Positions 25,451 through 27,816 of a stretch of DNA of 27,816 nt are shown piece after piece; position 1 is the first letter of the stretch; every line of letters starts with the position of its first letter. A program made the translations under genes and the position numbers. The notes below the pieces were generated by a model. That model was not told where the DNA came from and ran no database searches. It was given only the letters and a program-made list of their open reading frames with translations. The stretch comes from Haplomitrium mnioides (taxonomy: Eukaryota > Marchantiophyta > Haplomitriopsida > Calobryales): assembly GCA_049999725.1 (NCBI GenBank), contig JBNGIS010024433.1, forward strand, positions 1-27,816. The letters run 5' to 3'.

Positions 25451-27816
25451 TTTAGGATTCTAGCTTGAATTAAGATATTCACAATAATAGGCATGTGCTA
25501 GAGTAACTATGCAAAGGTTTTTTGAGTGGATAACTTGATGCCAAAGAGAGAGTTAGAGTCCAAAAAACGAGCTAAGAGATTCAGGTGAGAAGAGGCTCAA
25601 ATTTTGTGAGTTTGAACTTATTGAAAGGTTCATGTAGTGCTTTAGTCAATGCAACATCTTGCGCTAGTGCTGTATCATACCTGTATGAGTTGGAATTGAA
25701 TGTCATTCTATGGCAATGTAGACATTCATATGCTTACTAGAAGTAATTTGTCTTATTCTTGATTGCAAATTTGGTACAATTTTGTCAACTTTCTCCCTCT
25801 CAACTTTGCCAGAGATCTTTTGATTAGTGTAGAGAACTCTACGAATCACAGAATCCATCTAAAAGCAAAAAGTTTTATTGCATTTTCCCATTTTTTCCAA
25901 TCAACCCTTGCCTTCTTCTACAGGGTGGGTGCTTGATAGTTTGTCCTATCTAATGTCAATGATTGGAAATGCAATTTTCTATTGCATTCCTAGTCACATG
26001 GTTTAGCTTTTATTTTCGAGATCAAGAAGAAAAATTAATGAGACCGATAATTTGTCTTTAGATATTATCTATATCCTTTTAAATGCTTTGAATTGCATTG
26101 TATTGAATAATTAGGGAATGACAAATATTTTCTTCCTTTTTTTTTTTTTTTTTTTGGTTCTATGAGTTCTTGTCTTGGTTCCTTATAGGTCTGTTGTTTT
26201 TTCTTAGCATGTCTTCTCTCTTCAAATGTTGATCTTTGCTATTGTTTGTTGAGAGGTATATTATATCATGTAGTTCTTTCCTTCAATAGTAGGTTGTTAT
26301 CTTTGATTTATGCATTGAATTCCTAAGATGACAATATAAATAAGAAGCAACAAGTATTTTGTTGGATTCGATTCTAGTAAGTTTCATCAATGTTAGCTTG
26401 ATCATCTATAGTATTCTATAAGGCATATTCAAATAGAATTTAGTGCAAAATGATCTCTAATAAAAATAAAAAATTCCTTCAAATTTGAGGCAAAGGCTAG
26501 CTAAAGAGAATCATCGAAGGAGGGCTTCTATGAAGGTTCATAGGATCTGCAAAATAGAAAACAAATTGATAAGATTGATAGTATTTGTCTGTTTGAACTT
26601 TTCTTTTCTTTTTTCTTTTTTGGTTCATCATACCCTCCTCTACAATGTTTGAACACAAAGTAGCCTTTGTAGAGTATCTCTATCACAATCCTTGTTGAGA
26701 CTCACATATCTCATCAACTTTGTTGGTCACTTTCCATTGAACAACCATGTATTGGATATATTTCAGCTTCTCATAATTTTTGTGTCACATTATATGCAGA
26801 TCTACCATGTAGATCAAGGGCAGTAAGAAAGATCATTTGTTTCTGTTCCATTAACTTTTACCTTTTGATTTCATGTGAAGACTCTTCTACTAGTCTTGTT
26901 TGAGTAGATGTATTTTACATAGACATTGTTCTCTTTTGCTTGTACTTTTTCTCTCACAGCTGGAGTGTGTTGAGAGAAGCAACAATTTCAAAATTTCATG
27001 TATCTCTTTGGTCAAGACTAGAACATATAACAAAAGGCATGCCAAAAACCCTCTTGGACAATGTATGTCAAACCTAAAAAACTTCATATATATAGAATTG
27101 CATTTTTTATTGCACAAGCAATCCAAAACAAATCCAGTAGTATGTTTTGATCTTCGAGTTGCCATCTTCTATCACTAGTGCAAGTATGCTCCTGAAAACT
27201 AGGGAGAGAGAAATTATGACTCTCTAGACAAGTTGTGACACTCGATGACCCAAACGCTTATCTAAATACATCTCAAGAATCATGAATTAATGATAGTTGT
27301 TACGACTTGAGATGGAGTTCAAAACAAGATTATAAAGTGCTCAAATTCACCAATTGGAGCCTAGAATGATCTACATTGACTCAACATCAACTTGGAAACA
27401 ACTCTTAAAAGTGACATCAACATGAAAACAACAATACTAACAACTCAAGAATGCTTTCAATTAGTAGAATCTCATGTATTAGAATTTATATGTAGCAGAT
27501 TTAGGATTTGAACAATTGCTACACTAGGCAAATAATTGTGGAAGGATCAAATCAGAAAGAGGCAAGCATCCAAAACTTTCAAGTGACAAAGATTAAAAAA
27601 AAGAGCAAAAAAGCTAAAGATAAAGGTATGTACTTCCGAATGAATAGTCTTCATGCTAAGTCAAGTCCATGTTTAACAGCCGCTACTTTGAACCAGGAAC
27701 CGCTACTGAGTTCCTGTTTCACTTGGCAATCGAAATTTTTTTTTCAATAATTTGGCATTCAAAAACATCAAATTTATGACTAAAATCTTCTTTTCCAAAA
27801 AAAAATCATTTTTTAT
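25451..27816. other. AT-rich stretch without recognisable genes
   Basis: I see no domain, LTR pair, RNA gene or target duplication. It has T-rich runs (26137-26155, 26600-26625) and short palindromic pieces (GTAGAGAACTCTAC near 25825). Overlapping open frames on both strands at 26890-27178 show no family features. It may be the worn remainder of element 3 (integrase and LTR) or older repeat. Confidence 0.5.
26137..26155 (+). repeat. Poly-T tract (T19)
   Basis: Nineteen consecutive T. It could be the 3' tail of an inverse-oriented poly-A retroposon, but no LINE or SINE body is recognisable on the right side. Confidence 0.8.

Noticed and set aside
26890-27178. Two opposed open frames of about 91 codons
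   Set aside because: Both strands are open over the same bases, neither has domain or composition signals, and no relative is visible in the window.

Overview
The window is a piece of a large, repeat-rich land-plant genome and is almost wholly nested, decayed Ty3/gypsy LTR retrotransposons. I see no intact host gene, RNA gene, CRISPR array or prokaryotic feature. The organism call rests on plant-type elements (a chromovirus with an initiator-tRNA-Met primer site, multi-kilobase LTRs), deep layering of old copies, and pervasive stops of a C-to-T type. One element resembles, from memory, lineages better known from charophyte algae and bryophytes than from flowering plants. A gymnosperm, fern or other non-angiosperm genome is therefore likely, but this is inference.

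Layout. (1) 1-8464, + strand: element 1 (family A), entering the window inside gag, then protease, RT, RNase H and integrase to 4958, a polypurine tract at 5116-5125, and a very long 3' LTR (LTR1, 5129-8464) swollen by several tandem repeats and missing its last ~30 bp. (2) 8465-about 17400, + strand: element 2 (also family A), 5'-truncated so that it starts in the pre-integrase region, with LTR2 from 15018. (3) 9143-14244, - strand: element 4, a complete 5102-bp chromovirus with two 384-bp LTRs, inserted in element 2's integrase gene. (4) about 17900-25450, + strand: element 3 (family C), with gag, protease, a cytosine-C5 DNA methyltransferase domain (about 20221-21203), RT and RNase H. (5) 22272-24634, - strand: a 2363-bp solo LTR of family A (LTR3), inserted exactly inside element 3's RT with a perfect 5-bp target duplication ATATT. 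(6) 25450-27816: AT-rich sequence with no gene I can support.

The most interesting object is element 3. A retrotransposon polyprotein carries recognisable C5-methyltransferase motifs I, II, IV, VI, VIII and X between protease and reverse transcriptase. A mobile element that brought its own DNA methyltransferase could have influenced its own silencing or that of its host. This copy is dead: it has nine in-frame stops in the first 280 codons, one at the codon next to the catalytic cysteine, plus a frameshift.

Relative history: element 2 is older than element 4, which is itself old (about 44 differences between its two 384-bp LTRs by hand count). Element 3 is older than LTR3. The three family-A LTRs share ends and flanking sequence, but each carries a different internal tandem array.
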